A stretch of DNA of 64,000 nt from K189A clade bacterium (GTDB lineage Bacteria > Pseudomonadota > Gammaproteobacteria > Pseudomonadales > Azotimanducaceae). Shown here in pieces: positions 40,087 through 47,923 of this stretch; within the stretch, counting starts at the first letter, position 1; every line of letters starts with the position of its first letter. The DNA lies in assembly GCA_902528515.1 (NCBI GenBank), contig CABZTD010000001.1, forward strand, positions 62,001 to 126,000, in the 5' to 3' direction. The notes below the pieces were generated by a model that worked only from the letters and a program-made list of their open reading frames with translations, was not told the DNA's origin and did no database searches. The translations under genes were made by a program, and so were the position numbers.

Positions 40087-40722
40087 ATGAACTGGAAAAT
40101 CTGGATTTGTGTACCCATCACTTATGCCCTGTTCAGCCTATGGTATTTCAATTGGCAGGGGCCGTTGAGACAAGCCGAGATCGACAACTTCATGACCCAG
40201 TTTGCAGAAAACTCGGGTAGCGAGCACACCGATCCCGCGGTTATGCGCGCCTTTCTCGAACAAGACGATGGTCGCGCGTTCATCATGCTCAACCAAGTTG
40301 AGCTCCACGGCGGTGACATTGCGCACCCGATCAGCGGTGAGCAACAGCCTGCTGCAGATGTGCTCACCAACTATTTTCAACCCTTCGCTTTGAAACTGTT
40401 TTTGCGCGGTGGCCATCCCGTATTCCAGGCCCGTACCGTCGGCGGTTTTTTGGATTCTTGGCGTGCCGACGACAATGTGGGTTTCTCCGCCACCGCCATG
40501 ATGCGCTACCGCAGTCGCCGCGACATGCTGGCCATGGTAATGGATCCGGCCTTTGCTGACGGACATATTTATAAGCTCGCCGCGATCGAACGCACCATCA
40601 ACTACCCCACGCAAATGATGATGAACGCATCTATGAGTCCTCAATATTGGGTACTATTGCTTCTCTTGTTCGGTGCATCGATTGCGCAAAATCTAGCTAC
40701 AAATCGACAATTAAAGACCTAA
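40087..40722 (+). CDS. Membrane-anchored protein with a ferredoxin-like (DUF1330-like) domain
   Basis: A 211-residue protein. Residues 3-20 form a signal anchor (IWICVPITYALFSLWYF), and 185-203 form a second hydrophobic helix near the C-terminus (YWVLLLLLFGASIA). The region between runs IMLNQVEL, then FALKLFLRGGHPVFQA and MMRYRSRRDMLAMVMDPAFADGH. These are the landmarks of dimeric alpha/beta-barrel proteins of the DUF1330/EthD kind. No catalytic function is known for this family. I start it at the ATG at 40087; the open frame upstream (39940) has no signal-like start and overlaps the DUF924 relic. Confidence 0.65.
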   Translation: MNWKIWICVPITYALFSLWYFNWQGPLRQAEIDNFMTQFAENSGSEHTDPAVMRAFLEQDDGRAFIMLNQVELHGGDIAHPISGEQQPAADVLTNYFQPFALKLFLRGGHPVFQARTVGGFLDSWRADDNVGFSATAMMRYRSRRDMLAMVMDPAFADGHIYKLAAIERTINYPTQMMMNASMSPQYWVLLLLLFGASIAQNLATNRQLKT

Positions 40723-40851
40723 CAAGCCAGAAGCTTCATCGTCGCGCTGCTGGCCTAAGCAGACATAGAACCGCACCAGGGTGGTAAGAGGACGCAAAAC
40801 CACGCAAACTTTTCGATTCTCGGAAAGGATATCGTAGAAAAGGGGGATATC

Positions 40852-42105
40852 GTGGGATTAAGGCTTCCAACAACCAAACAGTGGGTCGAGGACTGTGCTG
40901 CAGACGGTGAATTTATGCTCGCAGCGCGTTATTGGAACGGCGGACTCACGCTAGTCATCGGTGACGAAGAGCGCACTTTGCCAGTGAGCGCAGGCATCCC
41001 AGATGCCAGCGCGAATCCCCAAGACGGGATAATTAAGCTTAAGGCCAATAAAGGGGTTTGGGAGAAAATACTCGCACCCGTACCCGAGCGTTTTCATAAC
41101 GATATCATGGCTAACGTAATGCAGGGCAAGGGCATCTCCCGCGACGCCGATCCGGTGGTCTTTGGTCAGTACTTTGCGGCAGCCGCGCGAGCCATTGAAC
41201 TGCTGCGAGCGCCGATCGAGGCAGGTGAAGCCATGCCTCACGACCTGCAGCCTGAAGGTACCTATGGCGCTCCAGTTGGTCGCTACATACAGCTAGAGCT
41301 AGGCGGCGCCAAACACCGCATCTACTTTGAAGAAGCTGGCTCCGGCATACCGGTGCTGTTGCAGCATACCGCAGGCTGTCACAGCAGCCAGTGGCGACAC
41401 CTCTTTGAAACACCCGAAATCACCGACCGATTCCGATTGATCGCCTATGACCTTCCCTACCATGGCAAGTCGCTACCGCCAGTTGAAGAGCAGTGGTGGG
41501 CTGAGCAATATCTGCTGCGAGGGGAGTTTCTGCGCTCCATACCGCTCACCTTGAGCCGAGTGCTTGGACTTGAACGTCCGATCTTTGTCGGCTGTTCGGT
41601 AGGTGGCCTGCTAGCGCTGGATCTGGCACATAAACACCCCGATGACTTTCGCGCCGTAATCTCACTAGAAGGCGCACTGGAGATTCCAGGTAAGCTCGAG
41701 CACAACACCGAGCTATGGCACCCTCAAGTCAACAACGAGTACAAAGCGCGTTTGATGGATGCATTGATGTCACCAACGTCGCCCAAACGCTACCGCAAAG
41801 AAACCTCATACGTGTATTCCTGCGGCTGGCCGCAGGTGTTTCTTGGGGACTTGAACTACTACCTAGTTGACTACGATTTGACTACTGTTGCCGGTGAGAT
41901 CGACACCAACCGCGTGGGCGTGCACATACTGTCGGCCGAATATGACTGCAGCGGCACTACGGAGCTAGGACAAGCCGCTCACAAGGCTATTGCAGGCTCG
42001 TCCTTTCAAGAGATGAAAAACGTTGGGCACTTCCCTATGAGTGAAAACCCAAAGGCCTTTTTAGATTATTTTTTACCAATTCTTGACCGCATCGCCACAA
42101 CATAA
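40852..42105 (+). CDS. Alpha/beta hydrolase with an extra N-terminal domain
   Basis: A 417-residue protein. Residues 145-417 are an alpha/beta hydrolase: oxyanion region LLQHTAGCHSSQW, nucleophile Ser in FVGCSVGGLLAL, acid in SAEYDCSG, and base His in NVGHFPM. Residues 1-135 are a separate domain (ARYWNGGLTLVIGDEE, then VWEKILAPVPERFHND) with an SCP2-like look, often seen as a lipid- or substrate-binding module. The start is GTG 40852 after AAAAGGGGGATATC. It is the first gene of a three-gene operon with an LLM flavin oxidoreductase (12 bases later) and a GST. Together they may open and hydrolyse a ring or thioester substrate. Confidence 0.82.
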   Translation: MGLRLPTTKQWVEDCAADGEFMLAARYWNGGLTLVIGDEERTLPVSAGIPDASANPQDGIIKLKANKGVWEKILAPVPERFHNDIMANVMQGKGISRDADPVVFGQYFAAAARAIELLRAPIEAGEAMPHDLQPEGTYGAPVGRYIQLELGGAKHRIYFEEAGSGIPVLLQHTAGCHSSQWRHLFETPEITDRFRLIAYDLPYHGKSLPPVEEQWWAEQYLLRGEFLRSIPLTLSRVLGLERPIFVGCSVGGLLALDLAHKHPDDFRAVISLEGALEIPGKLEHNTELWHPQVNNEYKARLMDALMSPTSPKRYRKETSYVYSCGWPQVFLGDLNYYLVDYDLTTVAGEIDTNRVGVHILSAEYDCSGTTELGQAAHKAIAGSSFQEMKNVGHFPMSENPKAFLDYFLPILDRIATT

Positions 42106-42117
42106 ACCAAGACTGCC

Positions 42118-43155
42118 TTGCAACTCGCAATTGAAATTGGGGCCTTTAAATCTGACACGCTACGCGAGAGCGTGGAGTGGGTACAGTTCGCCGAAAAGCT
42201 TGGTGTTGGCATGGCGTTTTCCGCCGAGGCTTGGTGGAGCGATGCATTAACGCCGCTCGCCTATCTGGCAGACAAAACCCGCCAGATCAAACTTGCCACA
42301 GGCATCATGCAAACCACTGCACGCACTCCCGCCATGACTGCCATGAGTGCTCTAACCCTATACGACCTCACCGACGGTCGTTTCGTGCTGGGCTTGGGGG
42401 CCAGCGGCCCGCAGGTAGTCGAAGGCTTGCACAGCACTCCATTTCATCCACCGTTGACCCGCCTGCGTGAGACCGTGGAGATTTGCCGCATGATTTTTGC
42501 TGGAGAAAAAGTGCGCTACCAAGGCGAGGTATTTCAAATGCCGTTGCCAAACAGCGAAGGAAAGCCCATCGCAGTGCAGCACGCGCCCGTTGACATACCT
42601 ATATATCTTGCAACCCTTGGTCCCAATGCACTGCGTTATACCGGCAACGCCGCCCAAGGCTGGCTGGGTACCTCCTTCACGCCGGATCAACCCGGCGCGC
42701 ACCTTGATTATTTAAGTGAGGGCGCTGCGGAAGCTGGCAGGGCGATAAGTGATTTAGATCTGTGTGTATCGGTTCGTGTTGAGTTGGGCGATAACGTCGA
42801 CGCTATGATCGAGCGACGTAAACCGGCCGTGGCCTTCAATATGGGCGGCATGGGCTCGGCTGATACCAACTTTTATAACGACGCTTTTAAACGCGCGGGA
42901 TACGCAGATGACGCGCTAGCTATTCAACAACTTTGGATGGCTGGTAAACGCGATGAAGCTGCGAAGCGGGTGCCCGACGCTATGGTGACCCAGTTCCAAG
43001 CGCTAGGTGATGCAGCAACCGTAACCCAGCGACTGGCTAAGTATCGCGACGCTGGCGTAACCACTCTCAAGTTAGGCCTCGACAGCGCAGGCCCAATAGG
43101 CCCGAAACGTTACCAACTGCTTGAACAGATAGTCGATATCACAAGGGGGCTCTAA
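42118..43155 (+). CDS. LLM-class flavin-dependent oxidoreductase
   Basis: A 345-residue luciferase-like monooxygenase (bacterial-luciferase TIM barrel). GVGMAFSAEAWWSDALTPLAYLA, KLATGIMQTTARTPAMTAM, and LGLGASGPQVVEGLHSTPF are the barrel strands and loops of the F420/FMN-dependent LLM group (in pieces). Whether it uses F420 or FMN cannot be read directly. The apparent start is a TTG at 42118, 12 bases after the hydrolase stop. Its TAA overlaps the ATG of the GST gene by one base. It is probably an alkanal- or ring-oxidising step in the pathway of its operon. Confidence 0.86.
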   Translation: MQLAIEIGAFKSDTLRESVEWVQFAEKLGVGMAFSAEAWWSDALTPLAYLADKTRQIKLATGIMQTTARTPAMTAMSALTLYDLTDGRFVLGLGASGPQVVEGLHSTPFHPPLTRLRETVEICRMIFAGEKVRYQGEVFQMPLPNSEGKPIAVQHAPVDIPIYLATLGPNALRYTGNAAQGWLGTSFTPDQPGAHLDYLSEGAAEAGRAISDLDLCVSVRVELGDNVDAMIERRKPAVAFNMGGMGSADTNFYNDAFKRAGYADDALAIQQLWMAGKRDEAAKRVPDAMVTQFQALGDAATVTQRLAKYRDAGVTTLKLGLDSAGPIGPKRYQLLEQIVDITRGL

Positions 43156-43787
43156 TGAAGCTTTATATGGTGCCGCTGGCCCCCAACCCAACCAAGGTCA
43201 TGCTTTACATCGCCGAGCGTGAACAACTGAGCGTGCTTATGAACATTGAGCAAATTGTCGTCAACACAGTTAAGGGTCGACATAAAGAACCTGCGCATTT
43301 GGCCCGCAACCCGTTTGGCACCGTGCCTACACTGGAGATGGACGACGGTAATTTTATCGTCGAGTCCCTCCCCATCATCGAATACCTGGAGGACAAATTT
43401 TCGAAACACCGTCTTTATAGAGGCACATCTGAGCAACGCGCCAAGGCTCGGGATTTGGAGCGTATTATCGATTTACGAATAGGTGGCCCCATGGGAGCCT
43501 ATGGCCATGCGACTAAATCGCCTCTTGGCCGACCCTCAGAGCCTAAGAAAGCAGCTCAATACCTGCAGGCTATACAAACCCCCATGGATCATTTGGAGCT
43601 ATTGCTAACCGATGGCAGGCCCTTCCTGTGTGGCGAGCACGTCAATGTCGCTGACTGCACAATGCAATCATCCCTACAATTTATGCGATTTATCGGAGCA
43701 GACGTGTTTGGTAACAGACCATTATTGCGCGCCTGGGATGAGCGGTATCGTGAACGACCGGCCGCTCAGGCAGTATTAAAATGGTAG
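43155..43787 (+). CDS. Glutathione S-transferase family protein
   Basis: A 210-residue GST. The thioredoxin-like N-domain (1-80) has NPFGTVPTLE with the cis-Pro, and FIVESLPIIEYLE with the Glu-Ser glutathione gamma-glutamyl contact. The helical C-domain has NVADCTMQSSLQF, the N-capping box. The N-terminal catalytic position falls in PLAPNPTKV, with Asn-Pro where Ser or Cys is often seen, so activity may differ from the plant-type GSTs. It starts on the last base of the LLM gene stop (TAATG), so the two are translationally coupled. Confidence 0.88.
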   Translation: MKLYMVPLAPNPTKVMLYIAEREQLSVLMNIEQIVVNTVKGRHKEPAHLARNPFGTVPTLEMDDGNFIVESLPIIEYLEDKFSKHRLYRGTSEQRAKARDLERIIDLRIGGPMGAYGHATKSPLGRPSEPKKAAQYLQAIQTPMDHLELLLTDGRPFLCGEHVNVADCTMQSSLQFMRFIGADVFGNRPLLRAWDERYRERPAAQAVLKW

Positions 43788-43836
43788 CATCATAAGGGTG
43801 ACACAGGGCCCATGGCGGATCGCAGCTTGGCCTCTT

Positions 43837-43913
43837 CGGAGTGTAGCTCAGTTTGGTAGAGCACTACGTTCGGGACGTAGGGGTCGGAGGTTCAAATCCT
43901 CTCACTCCGACCA
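43837..43913 (+). tRNA. tRNA-Pro (anticodon CGG)
   Basis: 77 bases including the encoded CCA. The acceptor CGGAGTG pairs with CACTCCG. The D-arm is GCTCAGTTTGGTAGAGC. The anticodon stem CTACG/CGTAG encloses TTCGGGA with CGG at 43871-43873. The variable loop is GGGTC, and the T-arm is GGAGGTTCAAATCCTC. All stems pair. It reads CCG proline codons. It is the last plus-strand gene before the minus-strand 13-gene operon. Confidence 0.97.
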
Positions 43914-43945
43914 ATTTCTTCTTCCTCTTCTTCGCTAAATCTCAT

Positions 43946-43974
43946 GGTTTGCATCGTTAACTGGTATGCAAACC
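43946..43974. repeat. Perfect 9-bp hairpin between tRNA-Pro and the convergent operon
   Basis: GGTTTGCAT - 11-base loop - ATGCAAACC, followed on the plus strand by TAAAAAAACG. On the minus strand the T-run comes before the stem, and on the plus strand an A-run follows it. It is therefore not a textbook intrinsic terminator for either direction. It lies between the ends of two converging units, where a transcript 3' end is expected. Confidence 0.6.
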
Positions 43975-44047
43975 TAAAAAAACGCGACCTGCTTTAAAGT
44001 CGGTAAAGACACCAACTGGACCTGCAGGTTATCAAGGCGGTAAATAT

Positions 44048-45472
44048 TTAACGTACGACTTTTATCCTGTCTCCAGCGCGCGGTTCCCCCCGTGGGTAAT
44101 GCCCATTAATTAATCGTAGGGTTTCTTCGGCGTTCCGCCTGATCGGTACACCTCTCGCGAGCTTTGCATAGGTGTCCCCAGGTTTTGCCTCAACGAGCGC
44201 GATCGTTTGTTTATTTACCATTCGCATGTCATCTGCTGTCATCGGTCGCAAAGAGATAACGAATGCTTTGAATTGCTGTTTAAAATCTTCGGAGGGATTT
44301 TGGTTCTGGTTTTCCCCTTCGAAAAGATAAATATCGCCATCTTTATAAATGATGGCGATTGAACGATGGAGGTTTTGCGTCCCTGGATTGACGATCTCGG
44401 CTAGGTAGCCACTATAAGGGCCTGCTCGAACAAGCTCGCCATTTTCTAAATCGTCTCTTTGTAAAGTTTCCTCTAAATATTCCTTTGGTGTTTGCGGCTG
44501 GGAGGGTAGTGCTGATCTTCGCACTGATATTTTGGACTGACGATCAGGGCTGCGAGCAAACACCTCGGCGTCTGTGGACTGAATATCCCAGCCGTCGGGG
44601 AATGCGACTTTCATTCGCAAAGCACCGTGATAATAAACACTGTCTTTAGCCACCCCTATGGCACTATCAGCACCAAATCGCAGGCCCTCCAACATCGCCA
44701 AATAATCGCGCTCAGGTCCCGGGAGCTCCGCAAGCACAAAACCTTGATTTTTCTGCACCAGCTCATGGAGGCGTTTTTCGTGAGCCGGATGGCTGCCGAG
44801 GAGCCCGTGATAAACGGGCGGTGCATTGCTAACACTTCGTCGAAAAGCATCATGATCGCGGAGGATTTGGATACTATCGATCGAAGCCCGAGGGTCATAA
44901 CCGGCTTTTCGAGCAAGTTCAACTCCCAATTCGTCCGCTTGCAGTTCGAATTTTCTGCCATAGCTGGCGAGCGCAGTAGTCTTAAGGCTTTGAGCGAGTG
45001 GTATTGTCGAACCCGACCCCGTCGCAAAGGCTCCTAAAATACCTGCAATCCCAGATATCCGCGATGAAGTGACCTGCTTTCGAGAGTGCCTTAGAATCAC
45101 GTGGGCGATCTCGTGTCCTAAGACATTTGCAAGCTCGTCCTCGGTTTGAAAATACGCAAGTATACCTCGGGTAACGAAAATATAGGCGTCGGGTGTCGCC
45201 CATGCGTTGACAATAGGTTCGTCTACGACAGAGAACGTATAGGTCTTATCGGCGTGACTAGAAACGGCCAACAACCGCTCTCCAACGTCTGTTACGTAAC
45301 TCTGCCATTTTCCGTCTGGATAAATTACCCCTTTTTCCAGAAGCTCGTTGTAGAGCTCCGCGCCCGGACCCGCTTGCGCTTGCAAACTGAGTAAAAGCGT
45401 CGAACCGCTTAACATAAGCATCAGTATTAGGCCTAAACTGACGATGGTTTTTCTCTGTGCTTTTCTGGCCAT
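44048..45472 (-). CDS. M48 family metalloprotease with C-terminal LysM-like tail
   Basis: A 474-residue, probably periplasmic protein. Residues 10-34 form a signal peptide (ending QAQA). The zinc site is HEIAH at 120-124, with the third ligand Glu in ELQADELG. The fold around it (WATPDAYIFVTRGILAYF) matches M48C proteases of the BepA/LoiP type. The middle (about 240-400) has no known motif. The last 50 residues (VEAKPGDTYAKLARG to GDRIKVV) resemble a LysM or SH3-like tail seen in similar M48 proteins. It is the last gene of the 13-gene operon, 17 bases after a lipoprotein gene. It is likely a quality-control or maturation protease for the other envelope components. Confidence 0.85.
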   Translation of the reverse strand: MARKAQRKTIVSLGLILMLMLSGSTLLLSLQAQAGPGAELYNELLEKGVIYPDGKWQSYVTDVGERLLAVSSHADKTYTFSVVDEPIVNAWATPDAYIFVTRGILAYFQTEDELANVLGHEIAHVILRHSRKQVTSSRISGIAGILGAFATGSGSTIPLAQSLKTTALASYGRKFELQADELGVELARKAGYDPRASIDSIQILRDHDAFRRSVSNAPPVYHGLLGSHPAHEKRLHELVQKNQGFVLAELPGPERDYLAMLEGLRFGADSAIGVAKDSVYYHGALRMKVAFPDGWDIQSTDAEVFARSPDRQSKISVRRSALPSQPQTPKEYLEETLQRDDLENGELVRAGPYSGYLAEIVNPGTQNLHRSIAIIYKDGDIYLFEGENQNQNPSEDFKQQFKAFVISLRPMTADDMRMVNKQTIALVEAKPGDTYAKLARGVPIRRNAEETLRLINGHYPRGEPRAGDRIKVVR

Positions 45473-45489
45473 AGGTGCCGCAATCAGGG

Positions 45490-46194
45490 TTAGGTATCCT
45501 CGCTAGATAGAAAATTTGCGATTTGCTTTGATAAAGACTTGCACGCGTTACTTTTTACCCTCGCAACAATTGGTAAAGGCACGACGAAAGCCGGCATGTA
45601 ACTAGTTCCTTCTGCATCTGAGGATATCCTTCCGGCTGTTTGCCCGATCTGCGTATCCCATACAGTTGCTTCGTAGGATGCGTCATTGTCCCAAGTCAAG
45701 AAGCCAAAGCAACCGCCTCCTCCAGGACCCACGGCGCAACCTAGCGAGCCCGCCGAGGAAGTCCGGCTGGTGCGACCATCTACCCATACGAGGTAGCGTA
45801 AGTCTATAGAGTCAAGCTGGGCTGCTAGCCTCGGTTGATTGAGCAACCCTGCCAATTGCGCAGACTGTTCGGGTTCCACTCTGGGTTCAAACCACGGGAA
45901 AACCAAGTCTCTGAATTCATCAGCTGTTATTACCCTTAAGCCCTTATCGTTTTTCGAGAGGTCTGCCGCCACGCATTTGATAAAGTCAAGCTCGGTCTCC
46001 GCGGTGCTTGGCAAGTTTGATCTCCCGATGACGACAACGCTTTGGCCTTCGACGAACCCAGTTTCTCTCTCTCTGACCTCTTGAAGGGTGGCGTTCACGC
46101 AGCCGCCCAAGACGAAAATAACGAGACTGCATATTAAGAGCTTAGACCAGGGCTCGCAGTATTTGATAATTGATTGAAAATGTTTACGCCCCAT
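45490..46194 (-). CDS. Lipoprotein of unknown function
   Basis: A 234-residue protein with an N-terminal hydrophobic segment and a clear lipobox LGGC, so it is probably anchored in the membrane facing the periplasm. The mature part has ELDFIKCVAADLS and LVWVDGRTSR, and a glycine-rich GPGGGGCFGFL. No family is recognised. It overlaps the upstream lipoprotein gene by 11 bases and precedes the M48 protease, so it belongs to the same transcript. A Cys pair (C-AVGPGGGGC) may form a disulfide. Confidence 0.7.
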   Translation of the reverse strand: MGRKHFQSIIKYCEPWSKLLICSLVIFVLGGCVNATLQEVRERETGFVEGQSVVVIGRSNLPSTAETELDFIKCVAADLSKNDKGLRVITADEFRDLVFPWFEPRVEPEQSAQLAGLLNQPRLAAQLDSIDLRYLVWVDGRTSRTSSAGSLGCAVGPGGGGCFGFLTWDNDASYEATVWDTQIGQTAGRISSDAEGTSYMPAFVVPLPIVARVKSNACKSLSKQIANFLSSEDT

Positions 46195-46900
46195 CTTTTT
46201 CGCTTGTTTCGCTTATGTCGCTAGTTTCGCTTTCACCGAGTGTATTCGAATTTTTAATCGCTCCCTGCCATTGCAGAACATTTGAGTTTGAGGATGCCCT
46301 CAGGCTGAAGACCGCCATCGCGTCGCGGCAAGCGGAACGAGCAGCGGCTTCAAGAGCCCTTTCCTTTGTTCTGTAGTCGGCTTCATTAGCCTTGCCATAA
46401 GAGGGTAATACCCACTCGCTTATTGCATTTCCGCCCGGATCTAGAAATACGAAATTAAATCTCATCCAAACTTCGTAATAGTCCGTTCGGGTTTGCCGAG
46501 GCGTTGCGATTTGAAATCCGCTAATCTGTGCCTGCAGATAGCCGTCGTAGCCGTCATCGCGTGCAACGCTAGTCACCATTTGGTAGTCCGAGAAAACCCC
46601 GGCCCCAAGGCTCTTCAGCAAATCGAAAGGAGTCTTACCCAGCTTGATATTTAGTTGTCCAAGACCATCGATCTCCTCCGCATAGGTATAGTCAGCTAGT
46701 TCCTCAGAGAAGATGATGCCAACGTCAATCGGGAGTCGCTCTACCTGCGGCACCGGGAACTCGCTGTCGAGCTCAACGTCAATACTCTGACAGCTCAAAA
46801 GCGTCGAGGAAAACATCAGCGCGAATATCACTTTACCGCGCACGCCTATGCAGCAAAAGCCTTGATGGCTGTCGATGAGGTGAGCGATAAAACTTTTCAT
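46184..46900 (-). CDS. Lipoprotein of unknown function
   Basis: A 238-residue protein. FALMFSSTLLSCQS is a signal with a lipobox-like LLSC; about 24 residues precede the hydrophobic stretch, longer than usual. The mature domain (VERLPIDVGIIFSEELADYTYAEE, then YDGYLQAQISGFQIATPRQ) resembles the small outer-membrane lipoproteins that carry a curli/LPS-type alpha-beta domain, but no family is certain. It starts by an ATGA overlap with the upstream VWA gene and overlaps the next gene by 11 bases. The C-terminus is Ser/Thr/Glu-rich. Confidence 0.7.
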   Translation of the reverse strand: MKSFIAHLIDSHQGFCCIGVRGKVIFALMFSSTLLSCQSIDVELDSEFPVPQVERLPIDVGIIFSEELADYTYAEEIDGLGQLNIKLGKTPFDLLKSLGAGVFSDYQMVTSVARDDGYDGYLQAQISGFQIATPRQTRTDYYEVWMRFNFVFLDPGGNAISEWVLPSYGKANEADYRTKERALEAAARSACRDAMAVFSLRASSNSNVLQWQGAIKNSNTLGESETSDISETSEKDGA

Positions 46901-47883
46901 CGGTATTCTGTGAGCGCAACGAAGGTGCCGTCGTTACGATAGGCCAACTCGCGCATTAGGGCAGCAAACCTAAAGACCCGTTTGTTAGGTTGATCTAGGT
47001 GTACGGGGAAGGCAACTGCGTGAATTCGGACACGACGGCGACCCGATTCGTCAGCAACGTTTACTCGATCAACGGCGTCGACCACGTCTTCAATTGAATT
47101 CCCGGTGAAATCATCACCAAAAACATAAATGCTAATGCGCTTTTCAGAATCATAAAAATCTTGAATCGCCGCGCTAATTCCCTCCACGGGACTTGAATTG
47201 CTGAACGGTGACCAGTTTCTAAGCCTCCCAATGATGCTTGCACGCCTCTGCGCGCTGTCTTCAATCCACTGCCGACGGTATTCCGGAAACATGTAGTCCC
47301 CCATATCATTCATGACTTGAATACCTTTGACTTGAGGATAGATAGCTAGCGTTTCTTCTACCTTGCGGACAACTTGCCCCCAAGCCATGTTCTGCATGCT
47401 CCCTGAAGTATCGATTACGAAAATAATGTACTCGGAGTCAACGCTTATGCCTCCTACTAATCCGGATTCTCTGCGAAAGTCCAAACCGAGCAATCGCTGC
47501 ATCTCATCCGTCATGCTTTGTTTTGCCCGCGCTAATTCAATTTTTTGAGTCGAAATCTCTAGCTCAGCCGCTGCCGCGTCGTCGAATTCACCCTTAACCT
47601 CAGTCAGTTGTCTTCGCAAATCTTGAAGTTTGCCAGCTGCATCTTGCAGTTTCTGTCGGTCTTTGGTCGATCGATTTTTTATCTCCGTGAGCTCCTCTGT
47701 AATAGCAGAAACCTCGAGCTTGCGCTCTTCTAGCCTCATTGCGAGCTCAGCCTGAGCGTCCGCTGAAATTTGACCCTCGAAATTTTTCGACAACATTAAC
47801 AGCAAAATAATCGCCCCAAAGCCACAACAGATTACGTCTAGAAAAGAGACGCTGAACTCCTCGCTGTCCCGTCGCATCAGCAT
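46897..47883 (-). CDS. Membrane-anchored von Willebrand factor A protein (paralogue 2)
   Basis: A 328-residue protein. One N-terminal membrane helix FLDVICCGFGAIILLLML carries an Asp (residue 16 of this start) at the position held by the proton-carrying Asp in ExbD/TolR. A helical, coiled-coil-like linker follows (about 35-125). The VWA domain then has the MIDAS DTSGSM at 158-163. The later MIDAS Thr position is less clear (SNSSPVEGIS). I set the start at ATG 47883 rather than the longer 47961, because then its N-terminus matches the upstream paralogue and AGGCGA lies before it. It overlaps the next lipoprotein gene by four bases. Function inferred: periplasmic arm of an ExbB-like motor. Confidence 0.8.
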   Translation of the reverse strand: MLMRRDSEEFSVSFLDVICCGFGAIILLLMLSKNFEGQISADAQAELAMRLEERKLEVSAITEELTEIKNRSTKDRQKLQDAAGKLQDLRRQLTEVKGEFDDAAAAELEISTQKIELARAKQSMTDEMQRLLGLDFRRESGLVGGISVDSEYIIFVIDTSGSMQNMAWGQVVRKVEETLAIYPQVKGIQVMNDMGDYMFPEYRRQWIEDSAQRRASIIGRLRNWSPFSNSSPVEGISAAIQDFYDSEKRISIYVFGDDFTGNSIEDVVDAVDRVNVADESGRRRVRIHAVAFPVHLDQPNKRVFRFAALMRELAYRNDGTFVALTEYR

Positions 47884-47923
47884 AGTTTGTCGCCTAGTGC
47901 ATGATGATTTACTGACTGATCTC

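Noticed and set aside
40773-40805. A GGACGCAAA stretch that recalls the c-di-GMP (GEMM) riboswitch
   Set aside because: The other conserved blocks (GCAAACC and the AGGTAGC segment) are missing, and no P1 helix can be formed.
43837-43913. tRNA-Pro 3' end as an attachment site
   Set aside because: I could not find a second copy of the tRNA 3' sequence near the far end of the operon, and there is no integrase.
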